DNA of 64,000 nucleotides from positions 1,922,001 through 1,986,000 of the forward strand of contig CBDCWO010000006.1 in assembly GCA_965223405.1 (NCBI GenBank), given 5' to 3'. The translations under genes and the position numbers were made by a program. The notes below the pieces were generated by a model, which saw only the letters and a list, made by a program, of their open reading frames with translations, was not told the origin of the DNA and searched no databases. Source of the DNA: CBDCWO01 sp965223405 (lineage in GTDB: Bacteria; Bacteroidota; Bacteroidia; Chitinophagales; Saprospiraceae). This document shows, piece by piece, positions 17,511 through 27,434 of the stretch. The first letter of the stretch is position 1. Each line of letters starts with the position of its first letter.

Positions 17511-19439
17511 CTAATTCTTAGAAGCTACCAGCTCATTAATTAATCGGGCAAATTCTTCTATCGTTTTATTACCTTGATTCCCTACTCCTTGTCTTCGGAT
17601 GGATACATTATTGTTTTCAATTTCTTTATCTCCGATTATGAGCATGAAAGGTATTTTTTGAAGTTCAGCGTCCCGGATTTTCTTGCCAATACTTTCCGTA
17701 CGGTCATCAATTCTTCCTCTCAATCCTTGGGCTTTTAGATCCGAATATACCTGGCTTGCATACGCATGATGACGATCGCTAATGGGCAAAAGTGTAAATT
17801 GTTGGGGAGCGAGCCACAATGGAAATTTACCGGCATAATGCTCAAGTAAAAATCCTATAAATCGTTCATGGGTACTTAACGGAGCCCGGTGTATTACAAT
17901 TGGATGGATGGCGGTATTTTCAGAATTTACATAGGTTAAATTAAAACTCAAAGGTTGTGCAAAATCTACCTGATTGGTTGCCAATGTAAATTCTCTTCCA
18001 ATTGCGCTCCAGATTTGAATATCAATTTTAGGACCGTAGAATGCGGCTTCATCCGGAACTTCCTCATAAGGTATGCCGGATTCAATTAGCACATTCCTGA
18101 CCATCGTCTCAGTTTCAATCCATAAAGTAGGGTTATCCACATATTTTTTACCCAGTTTATCCGGATCATGGGTCGAAAATCTCATGATATACTTATCAAT
18201 TCCAAATACTTCAAAATATTTTAAATAGAGCTCGTTAACTCTTTTAAATTCCGATTCAAATTGTTCTTTGGTACAATAAATATGGGCATCATTCATTTGC
18301 ATGGACCTCACTCTCATCAATCCGAATAATTCACCAGATTTTTCGTATCGATAGCAGGTGCCGTATTCCGCCAGGCGCAAGGGCAGATCTTTATATGATT
18401 TGGGAGAAGCAGCAAATATTTTGTGATGATGTGGACAGTTCATGGCTTTTAGAAAGTAAGTCGTGCCGTCCAACTCCATGGGCGGAAACATCGATTCTTT
18501 ATAATAAGGCAAATGTCCACTGGTTAAGTACAAACTCTCTTTGGCGATATGTGGAGTCCGTACTCTCACGTATCCAGCCTCTTCCTCGGTTATTTTGGCA
18601 AATTCCTCGAGCTGCTCAATCAAAAAGGCTCCATTGGGCAACCACAGGGGAAGGCCTGGTCCCACGTCATCATCAAATGTAAATATCTCCAATTCCTTTC
18701 CCAACTTACGATGATCTCTCTTTTTTGCCTCTTCCAGCATTTTGAGATATTCCTCCAGTTCGGACTGTTTAGGAAAGGTGATGCCATAGATCCGGGTTAA
18801 CTGTTTTTTGTTTTCATCACCCCGCCAATAGGCGCCCGCCAAATTTAACAGTTTAATCGCTTTGATTGAACTGGTATTTGGTATGTGCGGACCTCGACAT
18901 AAATCAGTAAAATTTCCCTGTTGGTAGAAAGTTATTTCACCATCTTCCAATTCTTCCAATAAATCCAATTTGTAAGGATCTTCTTTTTCCTTAAAATAGG
19001 CGATGGCATCCGCTTTGGTTATTTCTTGACGGACGTAAGAGTTCTTCTGCTTGGCCAGTTCCTTCATCTTTTTTTCAATGACTGGCAAGTCATCTGTTGT
19101 TAACGATCGTTCGTTAATATCGATATCATAATAGAAACCATTCTCGATTGGAGGGCCAATACCGAATTTCGTTCCAGGGTATAGCGATTCGATGGCTTCT
19201 GCCATCAAATGTGCTGAGGAATGCCAAAAAGTAGATTTTCCACCTTTATCTTTCCAGGTTAGAATGGCAATATTTGCATCCTGTACAATCTTTCGATTTA
19301 AATCCCAAATGACGTCATTCACTTTAATTGCCAATGACATCCGAGCGAGTCCCGGAGATATGCTTTGCGCTATTTCCATTCCGGTAGTTCCAGATGGAAA
19401 AGGCTTCACACTACCATCCGGAAAGGTGATATCAATCAT
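17511..19439 (-). CDS. thrS: Threonyl-tRNA synthetase
   Basis: A 642-residue class II synthetase charging tRNA-Thr. Domain order is standard: N-terminal TGS domain (MIDITFPDGS...), the editing/SAD domain with the HSSAHLMAEAI zinc-site helix and DLCRGPHIP, then the catalytic core with MNCPHHH (zinc Cys), class II motif 2 around YRYEKSGELFGLMRVR, HIYC (zinc His), and motif 3 IHRAPLSTHERFIG, then the anticodon-binding domain. The length matches the family. A strong promoter lies 33-63 bp upstream. No T-box-like leader is seen, as expected in this phylum. Confidence 0.98.
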   Translation of the reverse strand: MIDITFPDGSVKPFPSGTTGMEIAQSISPGLARMSLAIKVNDVIWDLNRKIVQDANIAILTWKDKGGKSTFWHSSAHLMAEAIESLYPGTKFGIGPPIENGFYYDIDINERSLTTDDLPVIEKKMKELAKQKNSYVRQEITKADAIAYFKEKEDPYKLDLLEELEDGEITFYQQGNFTDLCRGPHIPNTSSIKAIKLLNLAGAYWRGDENKKQLTRIYGITFPKQSELEEYLKMLEEAKKRDHRKLGKELEIFTFDDDVGPGLPLWLPNGAFLIEQLEEFAKITEEEAGYVRVRTPHIAKESLYLTSGHLPYYKESMFPPMELDGTTYFLKAMNCPHHHKIFAASPKSYKDLPLRLAEYGTCYRYEKSGELFGLMRVRSMQMNDAHIYCTKEQFESEFKRVNELYLKYFEVFGIDKYIMRFSTHDPDKLGKKYVDNPTLWIETETMVRNVLIESGIPYEEVPDEAAFYGPKIDIQIWSAIGREFTLATNQVDFAQPLSFNLTYVNSENTAIHPIVIHRAPLSTHERFIGFLLEHYAGKFPLWLAPQQFTLLPISDRHHAYASQVYSDLKAQGLRGRIDDRTESIGKKIRDAELQKIPFMLIIGDKEIENNNVSIRRQGVGNQGNKTIEEFARLINELVASKN

Positions 19440-19471
19440 TATATCGGTTTAATGTCCACAAAATAAGGTGG

Positions 19472-19502
19472 CAAAATTAAACATAATTCCACCGTGGACA
19501 AA
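19472..19502 (-). promoter_or_regulatory. Full Bacteroidota promoter of thrS
   Basis: Reading the minus strand: TTTG at 19502-19499, a 19-bp spacer, then TAATTTTG at 19479-19472. This is the best complete -33/-7 pair in the window; the thrS ATG lies 32 bp downstream. Confidence 0.75.
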
Positions 19503-19665
19503 AGAAAATTCAGTCCATAAAAAATTAATGGTGTTTTAATGAAAGAAGTACCAGAGGAGTCTAAACAGGTATCAGGTCTCACATCACGAGCTTCAACCAA
19601 TAACCCTTTTAGTTTTTTTATCCAAGTACTCATTATGAGACTGTACATTTTTAATCAACTATCAT

Positions 19666-21933
19666 CTAACTTCTCTTCATCTTTCCTTTTTCCCGTGCTC
19701 CCGGTGGACAATGAGTGTACAAGTAATTGGATAAAAGAGTATATAAATGTCTGGAGGTATTGGCTCCTTCATAAATCCCATGAGAGCGGTTGGGATATGC
19801 CATAAAACTAAATTGTTTATTGGCTTTAATTAAAGCGTTAATCATGGCTTCTGAGTTCTGATAGTGTACATTGTCATCAGCAGTACCATGGATCAACAAC
19901 AAATTTCCTTTTAGCCCCTCGACATATGTGACCGGACTTCCCGCGATAAAATCTTCTTTATTCTCTTGGGGTAGTCCCATATACCGTTCCTGATAAATGT
20001 TATCATAATATAATTGATAGGCTACAGGTGCTACCGACATTCCCGTTTGGAATAATTCCGGGTATTGAAACATGAGGTTTAGTGTTGAAGAACCTCCTCC
20101 ACTCCAGCCCCATACAGCCACTCGCTCGGGATCTATAAAGTCCCACTTGATAATTTCTTTGGCTGCCAGCGCCATATCCCGAATATTGACCCTCCCAATG
20201 TTTCGATAGATACTTTTTCTCCATTTTGTTCCGTTTAAAACCGGCGTACCGCGAGGATCAATATTGATAATACAATAACCTTTTTGTGCTAACATTACAT
20301 TCCAAAGAGAACCCCAACTATCCGCAGTGGTTTGTCCCCAAGGTTCTCCATATACATTGAACAATACCGGATACTGTTTGGTGGGATCAAAATTTACCGG
20401 TTTGGTTATTTTACCATTAATATCGATTCCATCTTCGGTTTTTACTTTGAAGAATTCGACTTCAGGCATTGCAATGGATGCGATTTTAGCTTTATATTCT
20501 GCATTGTCTTGCAGCACTTTGATAGTTCGATGAGTCGGTAACGATATCAATCGGATGGTATTGGGTGTATTGGCATTGCTGTGTGAATGGATCGCATATT
20601 TTCCATTAGGAGCTATGTTATAACGGTTCACTCCGGAGAATTCAGCAGGCGTCCTTTTAGTCCATTTACCACTCCCATCAAGAGCCAGAGTATACAGGTA
20701 TCTCTGCGAACCATTTTCAGGTGAAGCACTGATATATATAGAACTGCTACGAATACTATAATATCGAGCAATTTCATATTCTCCTGGTGACAAAAGTTTT
20801 ACCTTTTTAGAATCCAAATCGATACTATATAAATGCCGCCATCCATCTTGGTCTGAAGTCCGCAATACGGTATGATCATTGTACTGAGGTAAATCAGTGA
20901 CCAAAAAACTCATTGTCAGATCTGGGTGATCAATATCTATCCAGGAATCGTTTTCCTCTTCGTATATCAGCTTTACTTCTCCGGTTCTGGGATTGGCAAT
21001 GAACATACGATAATGATTTTGTTTGCGATTAAGTTGTTGAACTAATAATTTGGATTCACTAATCCACTGCATACGAGGCAGATAATGCTGAACCGGATCA
21101 CCGGGAATATTCATCCAAGTGGTAATTTTATTCGCCAGGTTAATTACCCCGATTTTGACACCAGAAGGCGGCTCTCCGACTTTTGGATATTGTACGGGTA
21201 CGATTTGAGAATAAATCGAATCGGTATTGTTGATCATGAAAAACTCACGTAACCCCGAAGCATCTACTTGCCAGTATGCAATCATAGATCCCTGAGGGCT
21301 CCAACGAAATCCATCACGACAACTGAATTCTTCTTCATATACCCAGTCAAATGTCCCATTGATCAACACTTCATTTCCATCTGTGGTCAGCTGAGTAATC
21401 CTGCCACTATGTAACTCCTGGAAATACACATTAAACTCACTCACATACGCCACATGCGTATCATCAGGGTGGAATTTTGCAAACATAAGCGAGGATTCAG
21501 GGAGATCCTTGCCCAGTTGCTCCAGGTGCCTTGAGTCCAAATCCAGGATCCAATAGTCTCCACGTGTATTTGCCCTCCATACCCGTTTTGAATTGGTAAA
21601 GATCAATAGATATTTTCCATTGTTGGACCAGGAATAGGCTTCAATAGTTAAAGGTTGATCCATTCCATCTGGTATAAGCTCCTGCGCTGCAACCAGGATT
21701 CTCCTGTTCATGTTTTCACAATCATACCGAACAATATCTCGGGCATTTTCAACTGATTCAGATTTTTCCAAAGTGGTAAATGCGTTACCTTCTTCTAGCC
21801 ATCCTATGGGGCCGAATCCCTGACTGCGAAACTCTCCGCTGCCAAATAATCGATCTAATGATAATAAGGTGGAATCCTGGGCTATCGACCAGGTCGATGC
21901 AAGGATAAAAAGTACGACTAAGTATTTTTTCAT
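19666..21933 (-). CDS. S9 family peptidase, dipeptidyl-peptidase IV type
   Basis: A 755-residue exported serine exopeptidase cutting dipeptides from peptide N-termini, especially after Pro or Ala. A Sec signal (MKKYLVVLFILASTWSIAQ) is followed by the DPP4 beta-propeller (~60-470), which carries the FDWVYEEEF double-Glu motif that anchors the substrate N-terminus. The hydrolase domain has nucleophile motif GWSGGGSS (Ser611), the acid in HGTADDNVH (Asp686 or 687) and the base His718 in NRSHGIYEG. All catalytic elements are present. A periplasmic role in peptide feeding is typical. Monocistronic; upstream of thrS in the same direction but 226 bp away. Confidence 0.95.
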   Translation of the reverse strand: MKKYLVVLFILASTWSIAQDSTLLSLDRLFGSGEFRSQGFGPIGWLEEGNAFTTLEKSESVENARDIVRYDCENMNRRILVAAQELIPDGMDQPLTIEAYSWSNNGKYLLIFTNSKRVWRANTRGDYWILDLDSRHLEQLGKDLPESSLMFAKFHPDDTHVAYVSEFNVYFQELHSGRITQLTTDGNEVLINGTFDWVYEEEFSCRDGFRWSPQGSMIAYWQVDASGLREFFMINNTDSIYSQIVPVQYPKVGEPPSGVKIGVINLANKITTWMNIPGDPVQHYLPRMQWISESKLLVQQLNRKQNHYRMFIANPRTGEVKLIYEEENDSWIDIDHPDLTMSFLVTDLPQYNDHTVLRTSDQDGWRHLYSIDLDSKKVKLLSPGEYEIARYYSIRSSSIYISASPENGSQRYLYTLALDGSGKWTKRTPAEFSGVNRYNIAPNGKYAIHSHSNANTPNTIRLISLPTHRTIKVLQDNAEYKAKIASIAMPEVEFFKVKTEDGIDINGKITKPVNFDPTKQYPVLFNVYGEPWGQTTADSWGSLWNVMLAQKGYCIINIDPRGTPVLNGTKWRKSIYRNIGRVNIRDMALAAKEIIKWDFIDPERVAVWGWSGGGSSTLNLMFQYPELFQTGMSVAPVAYQLYYDNIYQERYMGLPQENKEDFIAGSPVTYVEGLKGNLLLIHGTADDNVHYQNSEAMINALIKANKQFSFMAYPNRSHGIYEGANTSRHLYTLLSNYLYTHCPPGAREKGKMKRS

Positions 21934-22091
21934 TGTTATGAATTTTCAGGTTGGCTAATTTCGTAAATGCCTAAGGAATAGCCTAAGTAGAAGATGTTAA
22001 AGTTATGGTAAAGTAAATTTAAATTAGAGTATATTACGGCAAGGTTTTGCTCAAGAGAATTCCAGCACTTTGATCACTAAATTTTCTGCAC

Positions 22092-22658
22092 ATGAGAATA
22101 TTATTACTGCAACTTATTTTATGTTTAGCTCAATCATCATACACTCAAAACAAGCATGAGTTAAAAACGGATATGCGATTGATCAATAACCAATTTATCA
22201 TTGGTTATGAATGGATTCAAGCCGAAAGAACAATTGGTTTAGAGTTTCAAATCAAATATGATCGTTCTCCTCAAGTTCTCTCTTTGCCTAATTTGGGTAA
22301 ACTGAAATTCTCCCGTCAGGGTTTGGGTCTAGGATTTGAATTTAAAAAGTACATTAATCTCGCAAATTATAAAGATCGATTATATTATTCCTTTGGCTAC
22401 CAACATACCCATGAGACGAAAGCAAACCCCAGGTTTCAAGCAGCAAGGAACACATTCTTAAACTCTAATTTAAGCGAAAGAAAAAGTATGATAATAAGCT
22501 CTTATCCTTATGTAGGATTTGGTGGAAAACTAATCCTCAATGAACATTATGTTATTGAACCAAAAATAATTCTTCACTTTCTGAATATTGCTAATCTTAT
22601 CGATGATAGGATTACAATTGGTATCAATGGATTTCTAAATATTGGCTATCGATTTTAA
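22092..22658 (+). CDS. Exported hypothetical protein, probable small beta-barrel
   Basis: A 188-residue protein with a short signal peptide (MRILLLQLILCLAQSSYTQ). The mature part alternates polar and hydrophobic residues in strands such as FIIGYEWIQAERTIGLEFQIKY and ends GFLNIGYRF, with the terminal Phe typical of outer-membrane beta-barrels. I do not recognise a specific family. It precedes the BNR-repeat lipoprotein by only 9 bp, so the pair is probably one transcript and may be a surface module. Confidence 0.72.
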   Translation: MRILLLQLILCLAQSSYTQNKHELKTDMRLINNQFIIGYEWIQAERTIGLEFQIKYDRSPQVLSLPNLGKLKFSRQGLGLGFEFKKYINLANYKDRLYYSFGYQHTHETKANPRFQAARNTFLNSNLSERKSMIISSYPYVGFGGKLILNEHYVIEPKIILHFLNIANLIDDRITIGINGFLNIGYRF

Positions 22659-22667
22659 ATCAATCTT

Positions 22668-23723
22668 ATGACAAAGAATAACATTCTGATTCTAACAATC
22701 ATTTTCTGCCAAGCTTGTGAAATTGATGTAGCAAGTTGGAGCTCTTCGGATTGTCAAGGTGAAACTGTCATTACTGAAGGATCCTTAGGATCTTGGAAAA
22801 TAGAAAAAATAAACGGATATACCCCACGTAAATTAATTAATAATGAATTTGGATCTTATTTAATACAAAATAATACCATTTTTCGATATTCAATACAGGC
22901 AGACCAATGGCGGGATGTTGGTCAACAGTTTGCAAGTTTTGGTATAGCGAATAATCTTTGGACAACAAACAATGCCCATTATTGGATTTGTTCTACACAT
23001 GGAGTAGAAGAATACTTCGGAACCATTTATTACTCTGATAACGCAGGTAAAACCTGGAAAAAGATAAATGAAACCTCACATGGGTATTTTGATCAAATCT
23101 ATCTAAATGTAAACGGCGAAGGAATTGGCTCCTTCGTAAATCTGGGAAATCGAAAGGATTTTAAGCTTGAAATATACCAAACCAGAGACTACGGAGAAAG
23201 CTGGGATAACTTGATTGGTATTACTCCAAGGCAAGAGGTTATCAGCATGCAGTTCATCCGAGAGGAAGAAATTATCCATGTTGTCGGTAACAACAACATC
23301 CTTTACTCGACACCGGATTATGGCTTCACTTGGGAAAAAATAGATTTACCTGAATTAAAGCAAGGAAAATCATTCTTTAAAAATTCCAATTTTGGGACTT
23401 ATTCCAATCGGGAAGCCCTATTCATATCAAATAATGGAGGTCGCGATTGGAATGAGTATCCTTTTTCGGTTGCCAAAGTATTGGCGATTACCCAAAACGA
23501 AGAAATTATTTTTTTGGAATTTGATAATTCGTGTACATCACATATCATTAATGAAGTGGAAAGTGTAATGAGTGATCTTAGAATTGCAATTTTTCAAGAC
23601 GGTAATGTTACCCGCTCCAGACAGGTTTATTCTGGAACAGACAAAAACTACATAAGTATTGTTAATACTGATTTGGCCTGGTTGACTTTCAATTCCAATC
23701 TTTACCGGATGATCAAAATGTAG
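22668..23723 (+). CDS. Exported protein with BNR/sortilin-type repeats
   Basis: A 351-residue exported protein, possibly a lipoprotein (hydrophobic start, candidate Cys17). Asp-box (BNR) signatures recur: YSDNAGKTWKKI, TRDYGESWDNL, STPDYGFTWEKI and ISNNGGRDWNEY, each S/T-x-D/N-x-G-x-x-W, spaced as blades of a beta-propeller. Catalytic sialidase residues are not apparent, so this is likely a binding or structural propeller like the sortilin/YCF48 types. It is co-oriented with the small beta-barrel gene and convergent with the 84-residue gene. Confidence 0.78.
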   Translation: MTKNNILILTIIFCQACEIDVASWSSSDCQGETVITEGSLGSWKIEKINGYTPRKLINNEFGSYLIQNNTIFRYSIQADQWRDVGQQFASFGIANNLWTTNNAHYWICSTHGVEEYFGTIYYSDNAGKTWKKINETSHGYFDQIYLNVNGEGIGSFVNLGNRKDFKLEIYQTRDYGESWDNLIGITPRQEVISMQFIREEEIIHVVGNNNILYSTPDYGFTWEKIDLPELKQGKSFFKNSNFGTYSNREALFISNNGGRDWNEYPFSVAKVLAITQNEEIIFLEFDNSCTSHIINEVESVMSDLRIAIFQDGNVTRSRQVYSGTDKNYISIVNTDLAWLTFNSNLYRMIKM

Positions 23724-23740
23724 ATTGAGGTTCATGAATA

Positions 23741-23995
23741 TTACTCAGTAGGTGTTTTCGGAAGATTTTTCAAATTTCTGATAAATCGCTTTTCATTAAA
23801 CTTAGCCTTGTATTTCATAACTCCAAACAGTTCCACTACTACACATTGACCTATTAATTTTAGGCTGTTCTCTTCCGACCAACCCTCAAGCATTAATCTA
23901 TCTAGAGTTTCTCTGGTTTCAACCGGATTATTTTCGGATAATTGATTTTCTACAATGCTCATGATGGCATCATGTAAATATGGATTTGTTTTCAA
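23741..23995 (-). CDS. DUF1841-like small protein
   Basis: An 84-residue soluble helical protein. The N-terminal NPYLHDAIMSIVENQLSENN and the following RETLDRLMLEGWSEENSL resemble the helical core of DUF1841, and the C-terminus ends FIRNLKNLPKTPTE as in that family. The start is TTG, kept because NPxLH is the conserved opening; an ATG lies 11 codons in. It begins 11 bp after the stop of the Rieske-glutamate synthase gene and is therefore the last cistron of that operon. Function unknown. Confidence 0.65.
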   Translation of the reverse strand: MKTNPYLHDAIMSIVENQLSENNPVETRETLDRLMLEGWSEENSLKLIGQCVVVELFGVMKYKAKFNEKRFIRNLKNLPKTPTE

Positions 23996-24006
23996 GTTAT
24001 CTGCAT

Positions 24007-25641
24007 TTAAGAGTTTATTCCGGCATAATTGATACCGGTTAACTTGTGCATATGATAATTAAAAGTTACTAAATCTTCAAAGTTGAACTGTTCGACATGC
24101 TGATATCCACAGGCTCTGGCTATCACCTTGATTAAATCATTAGATGCAAGCAAGAAGTTTTGAAGTTGTCGGGCAGATTTTTCAATTTCAATCCGCATTC
24201 TAAGATGGTCCTTTTGAGTGGCAATTCCTACCGGACAATTATTCGTATTACACGCTCTCATGCCCAGACAGCCGATCGCTTGCAATGCTGAATTGGAAAC
24301 GGCAACGGCATCTGCACCCAACATTAAAGCTTTCGCAAAGTCAGCGGGGGTTCTCAAACCACCGGTAATGACTAATGTGATGTCCTGGCGTCCCAAGGTG
24401 TCCAGATGTCGTCTTGCTCTTGCCAAGGCCGGAATAGTAGGCACATTAATATGATCACGTAAAATAGTAGGAGCCGCTCCGGTGCCACCTCCACGACCGT
24501 CCAATATGATGTAATCTGCGCCGGCTTCCAACGCAAAATCAATATCTTTTTCGATGTGACTGGCGGCTATTTTGAATCCTACCGGTATACCACCGGTTCG
24601 TATCCGGACTTCCTCGGCAACTTCACTAAATTCAGCTGCTGTATTCAAGTCAGGAAAAGTGGCCGGTGATATGGCAGCCTGCCCGGCTTTTAGGTTTCTG
24701 ACGGCAGCAATGTCTTCGGTCACCTTGTTGCCAGGCAGGTGACCTCCGGTACCGGTTTTTGCTCCCTGTCCCCCCTTAAAATGGAATGCCTGGCATTGGA
24801 TCACTTTTTCCCAACTGAAACCAAACTTGGCCGACGCCAATTCATAAAAATATCGTCGGTTGTTCTCTTGTTCTTCAGGAAGCATACCTCCCTCGCCAGA
24901 ACAAATCCCGGTTCCAGCCCAATCGGCTCCTTTAGAAAGGGCTACTTTAGCTTCCTTCGATAACGCACCAAATGACATATCGGAAACGAATACCGGTATA
25001 TCCAATTCCAAGGGCTTTTTCGCATTGGGTCCAATGATAACCTTGGTGTCCACTGCGTCCTCATCCAACAAGGGTTTCCTCCAAAGTTGTGCGGGTAAAA
25101 ACTGAATATCTTCCCATCTTGGCAATGTGTTTCGATCGACTCCCATTGCTGCACTGGGACCATGGTGCCCAGATTTCTTTAATCCATGCTTTGCCAAATT
25201 CTGGATATAGCGAGTGAATGGTTCGGTGTTTTCCGGGTGTGTATCTGCATAAGTCCCCAAATATTCATTGCGTCGAAATGGTTGGGGATGAAGCTCTTCA
25301 AAAGCTATCACATCGACTCTGTCCACATAGATGATATCTCCTAGTTTTTGAGATCGGAACTTGTACAATACTTCTTCATTATTGTATTCGCTAACTCCTG
25401 TATCCACCCGGTAATCCCAGTGATGAACTCCACAGATCAAATTGTCATTACTATCAATAAAGCCATCGCTCAACATTGCTCCACGATGAAGACACCTACC
25501 ATATAAAACAGTGTGTTCCTCATCAAACCGGGTAATCACCAAGTCCGTGTTTTCTACCAAAGCATGGACCGGAGTACGATCTTTCAGCTCGGACCATTTG
25601 GCTACTTCCACAGGGTCAATAATAGTTTTCGCAATACTCAT
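24007..25641 (-). CDS. Rieske domain fused to FMN-binding glutamate synthase-type domain
   Basis: A 544-residue fusion. Residues ~10-115 are a Rieske [2Fe-2S] domain with Cys50-x-His52 and Cys70-x2-His73. Residues ~150-540 are the FMN/glutamate-synthase (GltB-like) TIM barrel, including ILDGRGGGTGAAPT and VITGGLRTPADFAKAL phosphate/FMN loops and the [3Fe-4S] cysteines Cys458, Cys464 and Cys469 (CLGMRACNTNNCPVG). It lacks the glutaminase and GXGXG domains of true GltB, so it is a stand-alone redox FMN protein fed by an internal Rieske centre. The start ATG overlaps the upstream gene by 4 bp. The substrate is unknown; reduction or oxidation of a 2-oxoacid/amino acid pair is possible. Confidence 0.9.
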   Translation of the reverse strand: MSIAKTIIDPVEVAKWSELKDRTPVHALVENTDLVITRFDEEHTVLYGRCLHRGAMLSDGFIDSNDNLICGVHHWDYRVDTGVSEYNNEEVLYKFRSQKLGDIIYVDRVDVIAFEELHPQPFRRNEYLGTYADTHPENTEPFTRYIQNLAKHGLKKSGHHGPSAAMGVDRNTLPRWEDIQFLPAQLWRKPLLDEDAVDTKVIIGPNAKKPLELDIPVFVSDMSFGALSKEAKVALSKGADWAGTGICSGEGGMLPEEQENNRRYFYELASAKFGFSWEKVIQCQAFHFKGGQGAKTGTGGHLPGNKVTEDIAAVRNLKAGQAAISPATFPDLNTAAEFSEVAEEVRIRTGGIPVGFKIAASHIEKDIDFALEAGADYIILDGRGGGTGAAPTILRDHINVPTIPALARARRHLDTLGRQDITLVITGGLRTPADFAKALMLGADAVAVSNSALQAIGCLGMRACNTNNCPVGIATQKDHLRMRIEIEKSARQLQNFLLASNDLIKVIARACGYQHVEQFNFEDLVTFNYHMHKLTGINYAGINS

Positions 25642-26411
25642 GGTATTAAATTTTCTATAGAGTTTATTTGTATGAAGTTGAGATTTCCTATTTGGAACTC
25701 ATCGCCGGTAATTCGGGTATTTTCAGCGATATATTCTTTAAAATAGCAAAACATATTCTCTTCATCCAACAAGATATAATAAGAACTGGAAGCTTGAGAC
25801 GGATTACGGGTAACATACATTGCAGGGATGCCTCCTGCAAGACATCTGGATGCACAGGACCGGTGGGGTTTTCCATATCCTGGTTTCATAACTCCAAAGT
25901 AACATTTGGGATCAATGACTTCTCCGGATAGTTCAATAGCTTTGCTTTCAAAAGCAATATCATTTTTTTTCATCTGATCCTCAGCATATGAGACCAAAGC
26001 ATGTTTTCCTTCGGTAAGTTCCAGCAGTTGAAAGCCATCATCATAAATCTTTGTGCCTCGCAGCACGACTTGCACTCCTTCCAATGATTTTCCAATGGTC
26101 TCTTCCATTTCTTTAATGTTGGTGGTTGCGCCAAATTTTCCAAAGCCCACCAGTAAAACTTGCTGATTCTGACCCCAGTGATCATCTTCTATTTCAAGGT
26201 ATGGAACCGGTTGAAGGTAGAGAGTACCGGAAAGTTCACTCAGTGTGCCATATTCAAAACGCGAATCCGCAAATCCTATTTTCAGGACACTGAAACTTAT
26301 CGCAGATAATACTACAATTACCAATAAAGCTAAATATAATTTCCGGATAAAGGCAAACAGTGGTTCGGGCATTTTGTTCTGATAACCAATATAAAATGAA
26401 CCGTTGTTCAT
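25638..26411 (-). CDS. Membrane-anchored protein with conserved Cys/His motif
   Basis: A 257-residue protein with one N-terminal membrane helix (residues ~25-43) and a large extracytoplasmic-type domain. Its striking feature is DPKCYFGVMKPGYGKPHR followed by SCASRCLAGG: Cys170, His183, Cys186 and Cys190, a probable metal, cluster or heme-binding site. The rest is beta-rich, OB-like. I do not know an assigned function. Both ends overlap neighbours by 4 bp (the Rieske-heme protein upstream and Rieske-FMN protein downstream), so expression is strictly coupled. It may relay electrons or hold a cofactor between the two Rieske partners; this is inference. Confidence 0.8.
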   Translation of the reverse strand: MNNGSFYIGYQNKMPEPLFAFIRKLYLALLVIVVLSAISFSVLKIGFADSRFEYGTLSELSGTLYLQPVPYLEIEDDHWGQNQQVLLVGFGKFGATTNIKEMEETIGKSLEGVQVVLRGTKIYDDGFQLLELTEGKHALVSYAEDQMKKNDIAFESKAIELSGEVIDPKCYFGVMKPGYGKPHRSCASRCLAGGIPAMYVTRNPSQASSSYYILLDEENMFCYFKEYIAENTRITGDEFQIGNLNFIQINSIENLIP

Positions 26412-27433
26412 GAATTGTATTTTGCAGGTTCAACAAATGTACCCTCAGGATAAGGTGTTGGGTTCACCCAGATCTCTCGATTTTCAACTTTTATGCGGTA
26501 GGTTGATATTTTTTCTTGAAACGGAGGTGGACTACATCCATTTGCCGGCAAGTACTGGTAGCCGTGCCAGGGACAAGTAATACATCCATCGATTATTCGG
26601 CCTTCTCCCAATGGTCCTAACTGGTGTTTGCATTCATTTCGAACCGCAGAAAAAATCCCATCATATTTAAAAATGGCAATTTCCTGATTATTTGCCGAAA
26701 TTATGACAGCCCTACCCTCTTTGATTTGATCTACAGATCCAACTTTCACCCATGACGTATCGGAAGATAAACTTTTCCTTCGTCCTATCACTGCTGACCA
26801 TAGATGTAAAATTAATAGAACAGTAAGACCGGCAGTTACCCAGATTTTTAACCATATAGAGGATTCCAGTTGTGCAGTTCCCAATAATACATGGAAAATC
26901 AAGAGTAGATAGGCCACATATACGCTCATATGTAAGAGCTTCCAAATTTTAGGAGACAAGACATCCATCCAGAAATCGTGACTGGTCAATGCCATAACCA
27001 TGAATATAATCAATGCAAAGAAACCCAGTGTCTGAAAAGGAAAATCCATCAGCACATGATAATCCGGATTTGACAAAAATAATGAGGTAAACCAGCTGAA
27101 ATTTCCCAAAGCGTGAAACTGAAAAATACTAATGACACCATGCGCTAGGGCAATCACAAATAAGATGACCCCGGCATGTCGGCGATTGTAGACCAATGGT
27201 AAAAAACGAGGGTCGATCCGTGCTAAGGGACCGATCATTAAAATCAAATGCAAAAGGACGAAAGCGCAACTACCAAAACATCGAATCAACAAAGTTTCTG
27301 CTGTAATCTCCGGATAAAATATTAGGCTAACCAGGGTGAAAGTTGTACAATAGGTCAAAATAACAAGCAGTAAAAGAAGGTCGTACTTCTTCTTCTGACG
27401 ATTCCAACCGATGGCTTTTAAAACGATACTCAT
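26408..27433 (-). CDS. Ferric reductase-like heme membrane domain fused to a Rieske domain
   Basis: A 341-residue integral membrane redox protein. The N-terminal ~220 residues form about six helices with paired histidines (NRRHAGVILFVIALAHG and KLLHMSVYVAYLLLIFH), typical of the two-heme ferric reductase/NOX/MsrQ-like superfamily. Residues ~225-325 are a Rieske domain with Cys268-x-His270 and Cys287-x2-His290 (CKHQLGPLGEG...CPWHG). Normally such heme domains are joined to flavin/NAD modules; here a Rieske centre takes that place. The ATG lies 1 bp after the 31-codon gene and the stop overlaps the next gene. Probably it moves electrons across the inner membrane. Confidence 0.88.
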   Translation of the reverse strand: MSIVLKAIGWNRQKKKYDLLLLLVILTYCTTFTLVSLIFYPEITAETLLIRCFGSCAFVLLHLILMIGPLARIDPRFLPLVYNRRHAGVILFVIALAHGVISIFQFHALGNFSWFTSLFLSNPDYHVLMDFPFQTLGFFALIIFMVMALTSHDFWMDVLSPKIWKLLHMSVYVAYLLLIFHVLLGTAQLESSIWLKIWVTAGLTVLLILHLWSAVIGRRKSLSSDTSWVKVGSVDQIKEGRAVIISANNQEIAIFKYDGIFSAVRNECKHQLGPLGEGRIIDGCITCPWHGYQYLPANGCSPPPFQEKISTYRIKVENREIWVNPTPYPEGTFVEPAKYNS

Positions 27434-27434
27434 A

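Noticed and set aside
19539..19805. 88-residue plus frame between thrS and the S9 peptidase gene
   Set aside because: Antisense to the 3' end of the peptidase gene, with no promoter; the opposing 69-residue frame ending at the thrS start is equally unsupported.
24007..25641. Canonical glutamate synthase large subunit
   Set aside because: Far too short, lacking the N-terminal glutaminase and C-terminal GXGXG domains, and carrying a Rieske domain; no small subunit adjacent.
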